Origin: Carboxylicivirga mesophila
GTDB lineage: Bacteria > Bacteroidota > Bacteroidia > Bacteroidales > Marinilabiliaceae
DNA: 64,000 nucleotides
NCBI RefSeq assembly: GCF_018271975.1
Contig: NZ_JAGUCN010000003.1
Coordinates: 186,001 to 250,000, forward strand
Reading direction: 5' to 3'
Shown here: positions 1 through 8,492 of the stretch, piece by piece
How the letters are laid out: each line of letters opens with the position of its first letter
How positions within the stretch are numbered: position 1 is the first letter of the stretch
The notes under the pieces: generated by a model
What the model was told of the DNA's origin: nothing
Seen by the model: only the letters and a program-made list of their open reading frames with translations
The model's database searches: none
Translations under genes and position numbers: made by a program

Positions 1-2
1 AA

Positions 3-1184
3 CAGGTCATTATTGGCATTCAATTCTTATTTGTGGCCTTTGGTGCCACAGTATTAGTTCCGTTACTGGTAGGTATTGATCCATCTATCGCCTTGTTTTC
101 TGCCGGTGTAGGAACATTAATTTTTCATTTAATCACCAAAGGCAAGGTACCTGTTTTTCTGGGTAGTAGCTTTGCATTTATTGCGCCTATTGTGGAGGCT
201 ACCAAACTTTTTGGTTTGCCAGGCACCTTATCCGGATTAATTGCTGTAGGTATCGTTTACATCACCGTATCGGCGCTTATTAAAGCCCGTGGATTAGGCT
301 TTATCGAACGCCTGTTCCCATCAGTGGTAGTTGGACCCGTTATTATGGTAATTGGACTTTCATTAGCATCGGTAGGGGTTGATATGGCTAAAACTGACTG
401 GCTGATTGCTGTGGTATCCTTATTAACTGCCATTGTCGTTGTTATTTACACCAAAGGTCTTATCAAACTGATTCCTATATTCCTGGGTATTGTGGCCGGT
501 TATGTGTTGTCATTGATACTGGGAAAAGTTGACTTCACTCCCATTAAAGAAGCAGCCTGGTTTGCTCTACCGCCATTTACCATGCCTGAATGGAGCTGGA
601 AAGCAATTGTATATATGATACCAGTTGCCATTGCTCCACTTATTGAACACGTGGGCGATATGTATGCCATTGGTGCAGTTGCTGATAAAAACTATGTAAA
701 AGATCCGGGCTTACATCGCACTATGCTAGGCGATGGTATTGCTACATCTTTTGCGGCACTGATAGGTAGTGTACCCAACACCACCTATTCAGAGGTTACA
801 GGAGCTATTTCTTTAACGAAGATAACAGACCCTAAAATATTGCGCATTTCGGCAATTACCGCTATTTGCTTTTCACTGATTGGTAAGATTAGTGGATTAC
901 TTAAATCCATCCCTCAGGCAGTCCTGGGAGGTATTATGCTACTTTTATTCGGGATGATAGCCAGTGTAGGTATCCGCACATTGATTGATTCCAAAGCTGA
1001 CTTAACCAAAACACGCAATCAGGTGATTGTCTCGGTTATTCTTACCGTTGGTATAGGAGGCGCAGTAATTGATTTTGGGAACTTCTCATTGGCCGGCATA
1101 GGACTCGCTTCATTAGTAGGCGTTGTTCTTAACCTGATTTTACCAGAGAAATCAAAACCTGTTCATATTGAGGACGAACACTAG
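3..1184 (+). CDS. uraA: Uracil/xanthine permease, NCS2 family (5' end outside window)
   Basis: This is a nucleobase:cation symporter of the NCS2 (UraA/PbuX) family that imports uracil or xanthine across the inner membrane. The reading frame is open from base 3, so the true start lies upstream of the window; the visible 393 residues cover most of the usual 400-450. The first visible residues, with Gln-Val-Ile-Ile-Gly-Ile-Gln and then FGATVLVPLL, match the first membrane segment of the family. The chain is strongly hydrophobic with about a dozen predicted membrane spans. The segment SVPNTTYSEVTGAISLTK near residue 260 corresponds to the NCS2 substrate-site region. The gene converges with the oxidase pair that follows, with a strong palindromic terminator between them. 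The substrate, uracil versus xanthine, cannot be fixed from sequence alone; the family call is secure. Confidence 0.9.
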   Translation, partial: QVIIGIQFLFVAFGATVLVPLLVGIDPSIALFSAGVGTLIFHLITKGKVPVFLGSSFAFIAPIVEATKLFGLPGTLSGLIAVGIVYITVSALIKARGLGFIERLFPSVVVGPVIMVIGLSLASVGVDMAKTDWLIAVVSLLTAIVVVIYTKGLIKLIPIFLGIVAGYVLSLILGKVDFTPIKEAAWFALPPFTMPEWSWKAIVYMIPVAIAPLIEHVGDMYAIGAVADKNYVKDPGLHRTMLGDGIATSFAALIGSVPNTTYSEVTGAISLTKITDPKILRISAITAICFSLIGKISGLLKSIPQAVLGGIMLLLFGMIASVGIRTLIDSKADLTKTRNQVIVSVILTVGIGGAVIDFGNFSLAGIGLASLVGVVLNLILPEKSKPVHIEDEH

Positions 1185-1197
1185 AGCAAAATAATTA

Positions 1198-1248
1198 TAC
1201 ATATACAAAGAAAGGCGATGGTAACCATCGCCTTTCTTTGTATATGTA
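1198..1248. terminator. Perfect 25-bp inverted repeat, bidirectional terminator
   Basis: Arms 1198-1222 and 1224-1248 are exact reverse complements around a single central base. The sequence lies between the convergent permease and cytochrome oxidase genes. The A-rich outer arms supply a U-rich run on either strand, so it should terminate both transcripts. Confidence 0.85.
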
Positions 1249-1255
1249 AATGATC

Positions 1256-1522
1256 TTAACCTACAAATCCAACAAAAAAGATGAGTAAGGCCAATGCCAG
1301 TATGCCGGCTAAAAGCAAGCGAGCGAAACTGCCATCAAGCTTTACATTCATAAACTTTGATAATACTACCAGAGCACTAACAATGGCTAATCCGAATGCA
1401 ATAATGGTACTGATATAACCCAGATTGAGTGAACTTAACCCGGTCGATATCAGGGTCAATAAAACTAAACCAATAAAAACAAGGGTATATGATTTTGCGG
1501 AGATGGTATTTTGCTTATCCAT
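1256..1522 (-). CDS. Cytochrome c oxidase subunit IV-like membrane protein
   Basis: This 88-residue protein has three hydrophobic segments (about residues 12-30, 35-55 and 65-87), the layout of the short prokaryotic subunit IV family found with heme-copper oxidases. These subunits carry no cofactor and are thought to help assembly or stability of the oxidase in the inner membrane. It sits 18 nt downstream of a subunit III gene and must be cotranscribed with it. The catalytic subunits I and II are not in the window, so the partner complex is unknown; a cytochrome c oxidase or a nitric oxide reductase are both possible. The family call rests on size, topology and neighbour. Confidence 0.75.
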   Translation of the reverse strand: MDKQNTISAKSYTLVFIGLVLLTLISTGLSSLNLGYISTIIAFGLAIVSALVVLSKFMNVKLDGSFARLLLAGILALALLIFFVGFVG

Positions 1523-1540
1523 AATTTTAAGGTTTTAGAT

Positions 1541-2158
1541 TTACAATAAATAAAACAGTGGGAAGATCAATACCCAAATGAGTGTTGCCAGATGCCAATA
1601 CGAACCAGTTTTCTCAAGCAATGCATAATTGCCACCGTTTAAAGAATTATTGTTAACGCGGCTGGTAACATAGATTAATCCGATAAACCCAACCAGTAAA
1701 TGAATGGCATGTAAACCGGTCATAAAGAAATATAACCCAAAGAATAGCACATCACCATGCCCCAAACGGGCCAGCTCCTCACTCCCCGGGAAGAAGCCAA
1801 AATCAATTCTTCCTTTCCACTCAAAATAGCGATTCACCAAAAACATAAATCCGATAAACAGCGTTGTCAGTAACCAGAATAGGGTTGCCATCTTATTGCC
1901 TTTTCGAATGGCCACTGATGAATATGCCATACCGAGGCTCGCCCCTAAGATAATGATGGTATTCAGTACACCTGATGTGATACTTAACTCACCTGCTGCC
2001 AGGTCAAAAGCTACCGGATTTTTGTACCTATAAACTCCATATAACAGAAACAGACCTGCAAATAGGAGTAACTCAATAAATATAAAAAGCCAAATGCCAC
2101 TTAGCGTAGATTCTTTTTTTTCCGATAGATTACCTGCCATAGATAATGATTGACTCAT
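1541..2158 (-). CDS. Heme-copper oxidase subunit III family protein
   Basis: This 205-residue protein has five predicted membrane spans and belongs to the subunit III family (CoxC/CyoC/NorE). Diagnostic stretches are the HAIHLLVGFIGLIY region near residue 150 and the C-terminal SYWHLATLIWVLIFPLFYL, which matches the family's last helix. Subunit III lacks redox centres and stabilises the catalytic subunit. The short length of about 200 residues resembles quinol-oxidase CyoC and NorE more than the 270-residue mitochondrial type. It is the first gene of a two-gene unit with the subunit IV-like gene; no subunit I or II gene is adjacent. A start at the internal Met7 is also possible. Confidence 0.82.
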   Translation of the reverse strand: MSQSLSMAGNLSEKKESTLSGIWLFIFIELLLFAGLFLLYGVYRYKNPVAFDLAAGELSITSGVLNTIIILGASLGMAYSSVAIRKGNKMATLFWLLTTLFIGFMFLVNRYFEWKGRIDFGFFPGSEELARLGHGDVLFFGLYFFMTGLHAIHLLVGFIGLIYVTSRVNNNSLNGGNYALLEKTGSYWHLATLIWVLIFPLFYLL

Positions 2159-2333
2159 AATAACATGATTTTATTAACGACTTCAAGCTTCAATGTTTAT
2201 TGTATGAACAAGGCGATAAAAATATATAAAAGTATTTAATTACCTATTTTGCGCCTATATTTTCATGCGTAAAAGCACTAAAACCTGTTTGCCTGTACAT
2301 AACAAACTTAAGCCATAGAAGTTGCATCGGGGT

Positions 2334-2366
2334 AAAAAAAAGAGCCATCCCGGCAGGACAGCTCTC
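2334..2366 (-). terminator. Rho-independent terminator after psd
   Basis: On the minus strand AGAGC pairs with GCTCT (2361-2365 with 2341-2345), with a secondary TCC/GGGA pairing inside, and is followed by a run of eight T (2340-2333 region). It lies about 20 nt after the psd stop codon and should end the rsfS-ftsH-LUD-cdsA-psd operon. Confidence 0.75.
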
Positions 2367-2387
2367 TATATTGTTAGTTTCTAGGGA

Positions 2388-3041
2388 TTATTTTAACCAC
2401 CCTAATATGGTTTGACGCCCGATTACTTTTTGCTCTAATTGTACATCAATACGTGTATCGAGCGGCAGGTACAAGTCAACTCTCGAACCAAATTTGATAA
2501 AGCCCATTTGCTGACCTTGCTCAATCGATTTTTCTTCTTCGGCGTAGCAAACAATCCGACGAGCCATTGCTCCTGCCACCTGACGTACAAGAATCTGCGT
2601 GCCTTTTTCGTTCTCTATCACAACACTGGTACGTTCGTTCTCAGTGGATGACTTTGGCAGATAAGCTGCCATAAAACGCCCGTTATGATGACGAAAATAC
2701 TTCACAATACCTTTGATTGGAAACCAGTTGATATGCACGTTAAATACCGACATAAAAATCGAAACCTGCAGGCACTTAGTTTTTAAGTACTCATCCTCTT
2801 CTACTTCTTCGATGGCTACAACCTTACCGTCAGCCGGCGCAATGATAGCTCCATCCTGCACAACAGCCTCACGCTTAGGATTACGAAAAAAATTGAGTAC
2901 TAATGCAAATACAACAAACGAGGCCAGACTTGTAAATTTAGTGACCTCAACACCTGTCAGAAAAAATATTCCATAGTTAAGTGCCAGCAGAAAAGCCAGC
3001 ACAACGATAATCGTTCCGTATCCTTCTTTATGAATTGTCAT
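2388..3041 (-). CDS. psd: Phosphatidylserine decarboxylase
   Basis: The enzyme decarboxylates phosphatidylserine to phosphatidylethanolamine at the inner membrane. The 217-residue length and two N-terminal membrane segments (about residues 11-48) match the short bacterial Psd family. The IAPADGKVV motif near residue 65 and the His-rich FNVHINWFPIKG near 100 are conserved. The FGSRVDLYLP stretch near residue 185 holds the Gly-Ser pair where self-cleavage creates the pyruvoyl cofactor and splits the chain into beta and alpha subunits. It follows cdsA by 20 nt, which joins CDP-diacylglycerol synthesis to a later step of the same phospholipid pathway. Phosphatidylserine synthase is not next to it. 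The strong terminator downstream makes psd the last gene of the operon. Confidence 0.92.
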   Translation of the reverse strand: MTIHKEGYGTIIVVLAFLLALNYGIFFLTGVEVTKFTSLASFVVFALVLNFFRNPKREAVVQDGAIIAPADGKVVAIEEVEEDEYLKTKCLQVSIFMSVFNVHINWFPIKGIVKYFRHHNGRFMAAYLPKSSTENERTSVVIENEKGTQILVRQVAGAMARRIVCYAEEEKSIEQGQQMGFIKFGSRVDLYLPLDTRIDVQLEQKVIGRQTILGWLK

Positions 3042-3061
3042 TGTGTTACTTCTTAATCCTT

Positions 3062-3871
3062 TTATCCAAATAATACAAACAAGGCAAATACCATTGGGGC
3101 TGCAAACAACACTGCATCAAACCGATCCAGCACTCCTCCGTGTCCGGGCAATATAGAACCAGAATCTTTGATGTCAACATTACGCTTAAGCATCGATTCA
3201 ACCAAATCACCTATGGTACCAAAAATTGATACAATTAAGGCTGCTCCTATCCAAACACCCAGACTGGCAATACCTGATAACTTAAAAATAATGACTGCAG
3301 CAACAATTGTAAATATAATGCCTCCAATAAATCCTTCCCAGGTCTTTTTTGGAGATATTCGTTCAAATAATTTATGCTTACCTATACTCACGCCTACTAT
3401 ATATGCACCAGAGTCGTTGCTCCAAACCAGAATAAAAAAGCCTAACAGAATGGAAGCCTGAAAAACGCCATTGATGCAGCCGGTTAGAAACAGAAACGAT
3501 AAGGGAAGCGATATATACACAGGTACCATCAGCGTTAATGCAATGCGTTGAAAAGGATTTTCCCCTCCTTTGAATAACTCATATACAAAAGGCAACCACA
3601 CCATTGGCATCAAAATCACATACCATGTACGGTCAATATAGCCTTGCGAATCGAGAAACACTAACACCTGAAATGTAAGCCCCAGCAGAAGCGATGCAAA
3701 TATGTTGAGTTTACCATATTTACGCTCCAATAATCGACCTAATTCTAAAATACCTAGTACAGCTACCAGCAAACACACCAGAAAAAAGGCAATGGGATGT
3801 ATAAAAATTGAACCGGCTACTGCTCCTACGAACAAGATACCCGTTAAAGTGCGCTGTAAGAAATTATTCAT
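3062..3871 (-). CDS. cdsA: Phosphatidate cytidylyltransferase (CDP-diacylglycerol synthase)
   Basis: The enzyme condenses CTP and phosphatidate into CDP-diacylglycerol, the precursor of bacterial phospholipids. The 269-residue chain is polytopic with about seven to eight membrane spans. The C-terminal family signature is complete: KRNVDIKDSGSILPGHGG followed by LDRFD, around residues 225-248, with the catalytic and metal-binding Asp and His residues. It lies between a LUD-domain gene (55 nt upstream) and psd (20 nt downstream). A TAnnTTTG-like element at 3890-3897 hints at a second internal promoter for cdsA-psd, so these two may also be made separately from ftsH. Confidence 0.93.
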   Translation of the reverse strand: MNNFLQRTLTGILFVGAVAGSIFIHPIAFFLVCLLVAVLGILELGRLLERKYGKLNIFASLLLGLTFQVLVFLDSQGYIDRTWYVILMPMVWLPFVYELFKGGENPFQRIALTLMVPVYISLPLSFLFLTGCINGVFQASILLGFFILVWSNDSGAYIVGVSIGKHKLFERISPKKTWEGFIGGIIFTIVAAVIIFKLSGIASLGVWIGAALIVSIFGTIGDLVESMLKRNVDIKDSGSILPGHGGVLDRFDAVLFAAPMVFALFVLFG

Positions 3872-3889
3872 CGATTATCTTTAGTGGTG

Positions 3890-3897
3890 CAAAGTTA
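3890..3897 (-). promoter_or_regulatory. Possible internal -7 element for cdsA-psd
   Basis: On the minus strand this reads TAACTTTG, a match to the Bacteroidota -7 consensus TAnnTTTG, about 19 nt before the cdsA start. No good -33 TTG lies at the right distance, so the call is weak. Confidence 0.3.
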
Positions 3898-3926
3898 ACA
3901 TATCCTGCCAAAAAAGAAAATCATCA

Positions 3927-4568
3927 TTATTGATGAATTAGTACGATCAGTTCTTTTGGGCCATGCGCACCCATAACTAAGGTCTTTTCAATATCTGCTG
4001 TTCGGCTGGGCCCGGTAATGACGGTTGCCTGAGATGGCTTATTGCCCTTGTATTTTTCTTTGAAACGACTAATGGCATCATCTAAAAATGGCACCAACTT
4101 ATCAACATTAGCAATGACAACATGCACCGGCGGAAAAACATTTAAGCGGCGCCCCGATGCACCTGCCGAGCTCACCATAACGGAACCTGTTCGCGCAATC
4201 AACATCTCACATCTGGTAATTCCAACCTGCATTGATTCAAAATCTTCATCACTACCTAGTTGAATTGAATCGGGTATATAGGGCAACAATGACTCTTCAA
4301 AACAAAAGACATTCTTCCAACAGCGCTCGTCAGCCAATGTTACCAACTGCTTCGCCACCGCTTGTTGATTATCGCAGACAAACACCTGACCATTGACCTT
4401 TTCAAACTCTTCAATGAAGGTGGATAACAAATTATCCGGTGACGGAAAAACAGCAGCGGACTGCACCCTTTCAGGCATCAATCCGCTGTTTTCCTGTCTA
4501 GCACTTTCAAGCCTGCTTAAAATGTTGGCCCGTGCTTTATCTGATATTATTTTTGTACGATTATGCAT
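3927..4568 (-). CDS. LUD-domain protein (LutC/YkgG family)
   Basis: This protein of about 213 residues belongs to the LUD family, which includes LutC of the lactate-oxidising LutABC complex. The family core is visible: GITRCEMLIARTGSVMVSS, then GRRLNVFPPVHVVIA, then a C-terminal ITGPSRTADIEKTLVMGAHG segment. I chose the Met at 4568 because it overlaps the ftsH stop by 8 nt, typical of translational coupling; longer starts up to 4625 would overlap ftsH by 65 nt. LutA and LutB partners are absent here. In this lineage the gene sits between ftsH and cdsA, so a role in lactate use is doubtful and the actual function is unknown. Confidence 0.8.
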   Translation of the reverse strand: MHNRTKIISDKARANILSRLESARQENSGLMPERVQSAAVFPSPDNLLSTFIEEFEKVNGQVFVCDNQQAVAKQLVTLADERCWKNVFCFEESLLPYIPDSIQLGSDEDFESMQVGITRCEMLIARTGSVMVSSAGASGRRLNVFPPVHVVIANVDKLVPFLDDAISRFKEKYKGNKPSQATVITGPSRTADIEKTLVMGAHGPKELIVLIHQ

Positions 4569-6579
4569 TATCATCCGAAGAAGCTTCGGCTGCAGGCTTT
4601 GAGTCTTCAGCAGCTTCATTATCATTCACATCCTCTTCCTGAATAACATGCTCAGAAATGCGTTTACCAAATATTTTTTCGAGATCCTCACTGAAAATCA
4701 CTTCTTTCTCAAGCAGCAATTCAGCTAATTTAGTATGCTTCTCATGATTCTCCACCAATATTTTCTTAGCACGCTTGTATTCTTGATCAATGATACGCCC
4801 CACTTCTTCATCCATTAATTCAGCTGTCTTCTCGCTGTATGGCTTATTAAATGAGTAATCAGACTGACCTGAAGAATCAAAATAACTGATATTGCCCACC
4901 TTATCGCTCATCCCATAATAGGACACCATGGCGTAGGCCTGCTTCGTTACTTTCTCCAAATCATTCAAAGCGCCGGTACTAATCTTACCAAACATGATTT
5001 CCTCAGCAGCACGGCCTCCAAGTGTTGAGCACATCTCATCCAGAATTTGCTCGGTGGTTGTTAATTGGCGTTCCTCAGGCAGGTACCAGGCAGCACCCAG
5101 GGCTTTACCTCTCGGCACAATCGTTACCTTTACCAGCGGGTGAGCATGCTCCAGCAACCAGCTGATAGTGGCATGACCAGCCTCGTGATAGGCAATAGCC
5201 TTTTTCTCATCCTTTGAAATAATCTTATTCTTCTTCTCTAAACCACCAACAATTCGGTCAACGGCACTCAGAAAATCTTCTTTCTCAACAATCTTTTTAT
5301 CACCACGAGCCGCAATCAGAGCCGCCTCATTACAAACGTTAGCAATATCGGCACCTGAGAAGCCTGGTGTTTGTTTCGCTAAGAAATCACTCTCCACATC
5401 ATCTTTCAGGCGCAGCGGGCGCAGGTGCACCTCAAAGATGGCTTTACGCTCTTTAAGGTCTGGTAACTCAACATGTATCTGACGGTCGAAACGGCCGGCA
5501 CGCATTAGGGCGCGATCCAGAATATCAGCACGGTTGGTAGCAGCCAGAATAATAACACCACTGTTGGTTCCAAAACCATCCATCTCGGTTAGTAATTGGT
5601 TCAGGGTATTTTCACGCTCATCGTTGGCACCCATGTTAGGGCTTTTGCCACGGGCACGACCAATGGCGTCAATCTCATCGATAAACACGATACAAGGCGA
5701 TTTTTCTTTGGCTTTCTTAAACAAGTCGCGCACACGGCTGGCACCAACTCCTACAAACATTTCCACAAAGTCGGAACCTGACATGCTAAAGAACGGCACG
5801 TTGGCCTCACCGGCAACAGCCTTTGCCAATAATGTTTTACCTGTTCCGGGAGGACCTACCAATAAGGCGCCTTTAGGTATCTTACCACCCAACTCGGTAT
5901 ATTTTTCAGGACGCTTCAGGAATTCAACAATCTCTTCAAGTTCCTGCTTAGCTTCCACCAGACCGGCCACATCTTTGAACGTCACATTAATGTCTGACTC
6001 TTTATCAAACATTTTGGCTTTTGACTTGCCAACGTTGAATATATTACCGGCACCACCAGCACCCCCTTGTGCACCCATCCGGCGAAAGATGAATATCCAG
6101 ATAGCCACCAACAGTAACAGTGGCCACATAAACGTAAAAAACTCACCAAAGAAGTCTGTTCGTGTTTCGTAATCTACCGGAATGGTTGTGTTTTGCTCTG
6201 ATTCGGCCAATGCCACCGCTTCATCAAACTTATCAATGGTAGATAAGTTAAAGGTAAAATGTGGACCTGCAGCTGGCGGACCTGAATTGGTCAAATTTTC
6301 ATTAAACAGGTGCTTGTACTTATCCAGCTTATCCTCTTTAATGGTTACTTCGGCAACACCTTCATTTCGTACAACAATGATTTTATCGATATCACCTCCA
6401 ACAAGTACCTCATTTTTAAAATCACTGTAGGAAATCTTATGAGGCCCCTGTCCGAAGTCCATTCGGCTTACCAATATAAGTGCAATGGCTATTAAGCCGT
6501 ATGCCCAATACAGATTAAATTTCGGAAACTTTGACTTATCCTTGTCACCTCCCGGTGTATTCGGTTTTCCGTTTGACAT
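4561..6579 (-). CDS. ftsH: ATP-dependent zinc metalloprotease FtsH
   Basis: FtsH is a membrane-anchored AAA+ protease that degrades misfolded membrane proteins and short-lived regulators. In the 672-residue chain, two membrane segments (about 24-40 and 150-167) flank a periplasmic domain. The AAA domain carries Walker A GPPGTGKT (242-249), Walker B IVFIDE (297-302) and the second region of homology near 349. The zinc site HEAGH lies at 465-469, with a later Asp ligand in ALNDLEKVT. The C-terminal tail is acidic. The gene follows rsfS by 15 nt and overlaps the LUD gene, so it sits in a five-gene operon. The periplasmic domain is somewhat longer than in Escherichia coli, as in other Bacteroidota. 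Confidence 0.97.
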   Translation of the reverse strand: MSNGKPNTPGGDKDKSKFPKFNLYWAYGLIAIALILVSRMDFGQGPHKISYSDFKNEVLVGGDIDKIIVVRNEGVAEVTIKEDKLDKYKHLFNENLTNSGPPAAGPHFTFNLSTIDKFDEAVALAESEQNTTIPVDYETRTDFFGEFFTFMWPLLLLVAIWIFIFRRMGAQGGAGGAGNIFNVGKSKAKMFDKESDINVTFKDVAGLVEAKQELEEIVEFLKRPEKYTELGGKIPKGALLVGPPGTGKTLLAKAVAGEANVPFFSMSGSDFVEMFVGVGASRVRDLFKKAKEKSPCIVFIDEIDAIGRARGKSPNMGANDERENTLNQLLTEMDGFGTNSGVIILAATNRADILDRALMRAGRFDRQIHVELPDLKERKAIFEVHLRPLRLKDDVESDFLAKQTPGFSGADIANVCNEAALIAARGDKKIVEKEDFLSAVDRIVGGLEKKNKIISKDEKKAIAYHEAGHATISWLLEHAHPLVKVTIVPRGKALGAAWYLPEERQLTTTEQILDEMCSTLGGRAAEEIMFGKISTGALNDLEKVTKQAYAMVSYYGMSDKVGNISYFDSSGQSDYSFNKPYSEKTAELMDEEVGRIIDQEYKRAKKILVENHEKHTKLAELLLEKEVIFSEDLEKIFGKRISEHVIQEEDVNDNEAAEDSKPAAEASSDDNA

Positions 6580-6594
6580 GTGCTTACTTTCTAG

Positions 6595-6966
6595 TTAAAA
6601 TAGGTTTTCAATATCCGTACGTTTGGCATCGGCCCACAGCTCTTCGAGGTTATAAAACCCTCGCTGATCTTTATGGAAAACATGTACCACCACATCGAAG
6701 TAATCCAATAAAATCCAAAGCGCATTTTCGCGCCCTTCAACATGATTTGGTTTATCGCCTAAATGCTTACGCACGTAATCTTCAATCCCGTCAGCAATCG
6801 CATCTACCTGTGTAGTACTTTCACCATCACAAATCACAAAATACTGACAAATCGTGTTATCTAATTTTGATAAATCCAAGATAGCAATATTTGTGCCTTT
6901 CTTATCCTGAATACCTTCAACAATAGCATCTGCTAATTGTTTAGCAGAGTAATTCTCTTCATTCAT
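6595..6966 (-). CDS. rsfS: Ribosome silencing factor RsfS
   Basis: RsfS binds ribosomal protein L14 and blocks subunit joining when nutrients are scarce. The 123-residue length fits, and the family core is visible: NIAILDLSKLDNTICQYFVIC near residues 26-46, then a D-Y-V-R helix and ENALWILLDYFDVVVHVF near residues 83-100. It is the first gene of the operon with ftsH, LUD, cdsA and psd. A TATCTTTG element on the minus strand at 7083-7090 could be its promoter, giving a leader of about 110 nt, although no clear -33 motif is present. The gene diverges from birA across a 208-bp spacer. Confidence 0.92.
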   Translation of the reverse strand: MNEENYSAKQLADAIVEGIQDKKGTNIAILDLSKLDNTICQYFVICDGESTTQVDAIADGIEDYVRKHLGDKPNHVEGRENALWILLDYFDVVVHVFHKDQRGFYNLEELWADAKRTDIENLF

Positions 6967-7115
6967 CCGCAGTTGTTGTCTTTTCTGTTGCTTTGTTTTG
7001 CAGTTATAAAGTATAGGTTAAAATATACCTGGGGCACGACTCCTGTTGGATCAACATTTTCCGGCGATGGTATACTTTTGCTCAAAGATACTACTTTTAA
7101 AAAATTATAAACATC

Positions 7116-7123
7116 TATTTTTG
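7116..7123 (+). promoter_or_regulatory. Possible -7 element for birA
   Basis: TATTTTTG matches TAnnTTTG and lies about 52 nt before the birA start. A divergent TATCTTTG for rsfS lies 26 nt away on the other strand. Neither has a convincing -33 element, so both are tentative. Confidence 0.3.
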
Positions 7124-7174
7124 TCAAATAGATAATGAGCCGCCTGGCCTGACATATTTTCACAATAAACTGTA

Positions 7175-7924
7175 ATGATGACATATTCAGCACCTGATTT
7201 TTTAGTATACCCCGAACTGGGTTCTACCAATACCGAACTTAAACGGCTCTTAAGCGAAAGAGAACTGGCTGAGCATAGTGTTGTGATTACAAACTACCAA
7301 ACAGCTGGCAAAGGACAGGTAGGCAATAAATGGGAGAGTGAGCCAAACAGTAACCTCACATTCAGCCTACTGCTTAAACCTACATTTTTGGCGCCACACC
7401 TGCAGTTTTATATCTCAAAAGCCGTGTCACTGGCACTGATTGACACCATTAAGCAAGTAAGCCAGCAGGATGCCACCATTAAATGGCCGAATGATATATA
7501 CGTTAATGACTCAAAAGTGGCCGGTATTTTAATTGAGAATTCGATACTGGGCAGTGCGCTCGACTATTGTATTGTGGGCATAGGCCTGAATGTTAACCAG
7601 GAAGTGTTTGTATCGGACGCTCCCAACCCGGTTTCGCTGAAACAATTAACTGGTCAGCACTTTGAACTTGAACAAGTACTGGAACTATTGCTCGACAATA
7701 TTATTGAGCGTTACCATCAGCTGGAAACACACCGCATGGCATTGATAAATGACGATTACCTGACCAACCTGTACCGTAAAGAAGGCACTTACAGCTACCG
7801 GGATGATAAGGAGACATTTGAGGCACAGATAGCTTCGGTGAATGAGATGGGCTTGCTAACACTTGTGGACACCAAGAAGCAAAAACGTGAATATGCCTTT
7901 AAGGAGGTGCAATTTGTGATGTAA
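7175..7924 (+). CDS. birA: Biotin--[acetyl-CoA-carboxylase] ligase
   Basis: The enzyme activates biotin with ATP and attaches it to the biotin carrier of carboxylases. The 249 residues correspond to the catalytic domain plus the small C-terminal domain. There is no N-terminal helix-turn-helix, so it is the non-repressor (class I) type. Visible motifs are the substrate loop GKGQVGNKW near residue 46, KWPNDIYV near 105, and the KVAGILIE strand that follows. The adenylate-binding loop departs from the enterobacterial GRGRRGR pattern, as is usual in this phylum. It is a single gene, diverging from rsfS. The second Met at 7178 is an equally possible start. Confidence 0.93.
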   Translation: MMTYSAPDFLVYPELGSTNTELKRLLSERELAEHSVVITNYQTAGKGQVGNKWESEPNSNLTFSLLLKPTFLAPHLQFYISKAVSLALIDTIKQVSQQDATIKWPNDIYVNDSKVAGILIENSILGSALDYCIVGIGLNVNQEVFVSDAPNPVSLKQLTGQHFELEQVLELLLDNIIERYHQLETHRMALINDDYLTNLYRKEGTYSYRDDKETFEAQIASVNEMGLLTLVDTKKQKREYAFKEVQFVM

Positions 7925-7937
7925 TGAAAAAGGGCAA

Positions 7938-7976
7938 AGCTGACAGTCAATAGCTAATAAGCACTAACTGACAGCT
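7938..7976. terminator. Stem-loop between convergent birA and SRPBCC gene
   Basis: Ten-base arms 7938-7947 and 7967-7976 pair with one A-A mismatch around a 19-nt loop. It lies in the short spacer between two convergent genes but has no U-tract, so termination is likely rather than certain. The loop contains the AGCTAAT-like repeat seen elsewhere in the window. Confidence 0.4.
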
Positions 7977-7983
7977 CTAGACT

Positions 7984-8388
7984 TTAATACTGATGATTGG
8001 CAATGGCATCGCTTAATACTTCCAGAAACTTCTTGATGGGCTTACTGGCTACCATTTTAATCATCGGGTTCATATCGGCTTTTATGGTGAGTTTCACACG
8101 GGTATCATCCTCAGCCATCTCTTTTAGTTGTATCCACAAAAAGAAGTTGAAGGGCGTTTTGCCTTCAGCGGTGAACTTAATCATCTTGGGTGCCTCTGTG
8201 TCAACAATGCGCAGTCCAACTTCGCCCACGGGATCGATGGAGAAACGACAACTATCGCCAAATGACTGCCAGTTATTAATCTTATCTTTCGGGATCACCT
8301 CGCCAAAATGATCGAAATCGGATAGGAAATTAAACATCTTCTCTGCCGGATAAGTGGCCTTTTTTATATCGCTTTCGAATGTTGTCAT
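7984..8388 (-). CDS. SRPBCC-family protein (START-like fold)
   Basis: This 134-residue protein has the features of the SRPBCC/START-like superfamily: an opening beta strand, the KMFNFLSDFDHFGEVIP helix near residues 17-33, alternating strands with DTRVKLTIKADMNP near residue 95, and a long C-terminal helix. Members bind hydrophobic ligands in a deep cavity or act as co-chaperone-like modules; no catalytic residues can be named. It appears to be a single gene between birA (convergent) and the pyrE terminator. The spacer upstream (8389-8492) carries a 9-bp inverted repeat, 8402-8410 with 8460-8468. The function is unknown. Confidence 0.75.
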   Translation of the reverse strand: MTTFESDIKKATYPAEKMFNFLSDFDHFGEVIPKDKINNWQSFGDSCRFSIDPVGEVGLRIVDTEAPKMIKFTAEGKTPFNFFLWIQLKEMAEDDTRVKLTIKADMNPMIKMVASKPIKKFLEVLSDAIANHQY

Positions 8389-8492
8389 AATACAAATAGT
8401 TTGTTAGTTGCAAGTTAGAAGGCAGTAGTGTCTAATGGTCTCTATCATTCGTTTGGCGCCAACTAACATGCTGCACACCTATATTAATAAAG

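Noticed and set aside
5534-6172. Open frame of 212 residues on the plus strand
   Set aside because: It is the reverse-strand shadow of the conserved ftsH ATPase region.
6963-7193. Open frame of 76 residues on the minus strand between rsfS and birA
   Set aside because: It overlaps the birA start and the spacer, has no recognisable domain, and contains the candidate promoter elements of both flanking genes.
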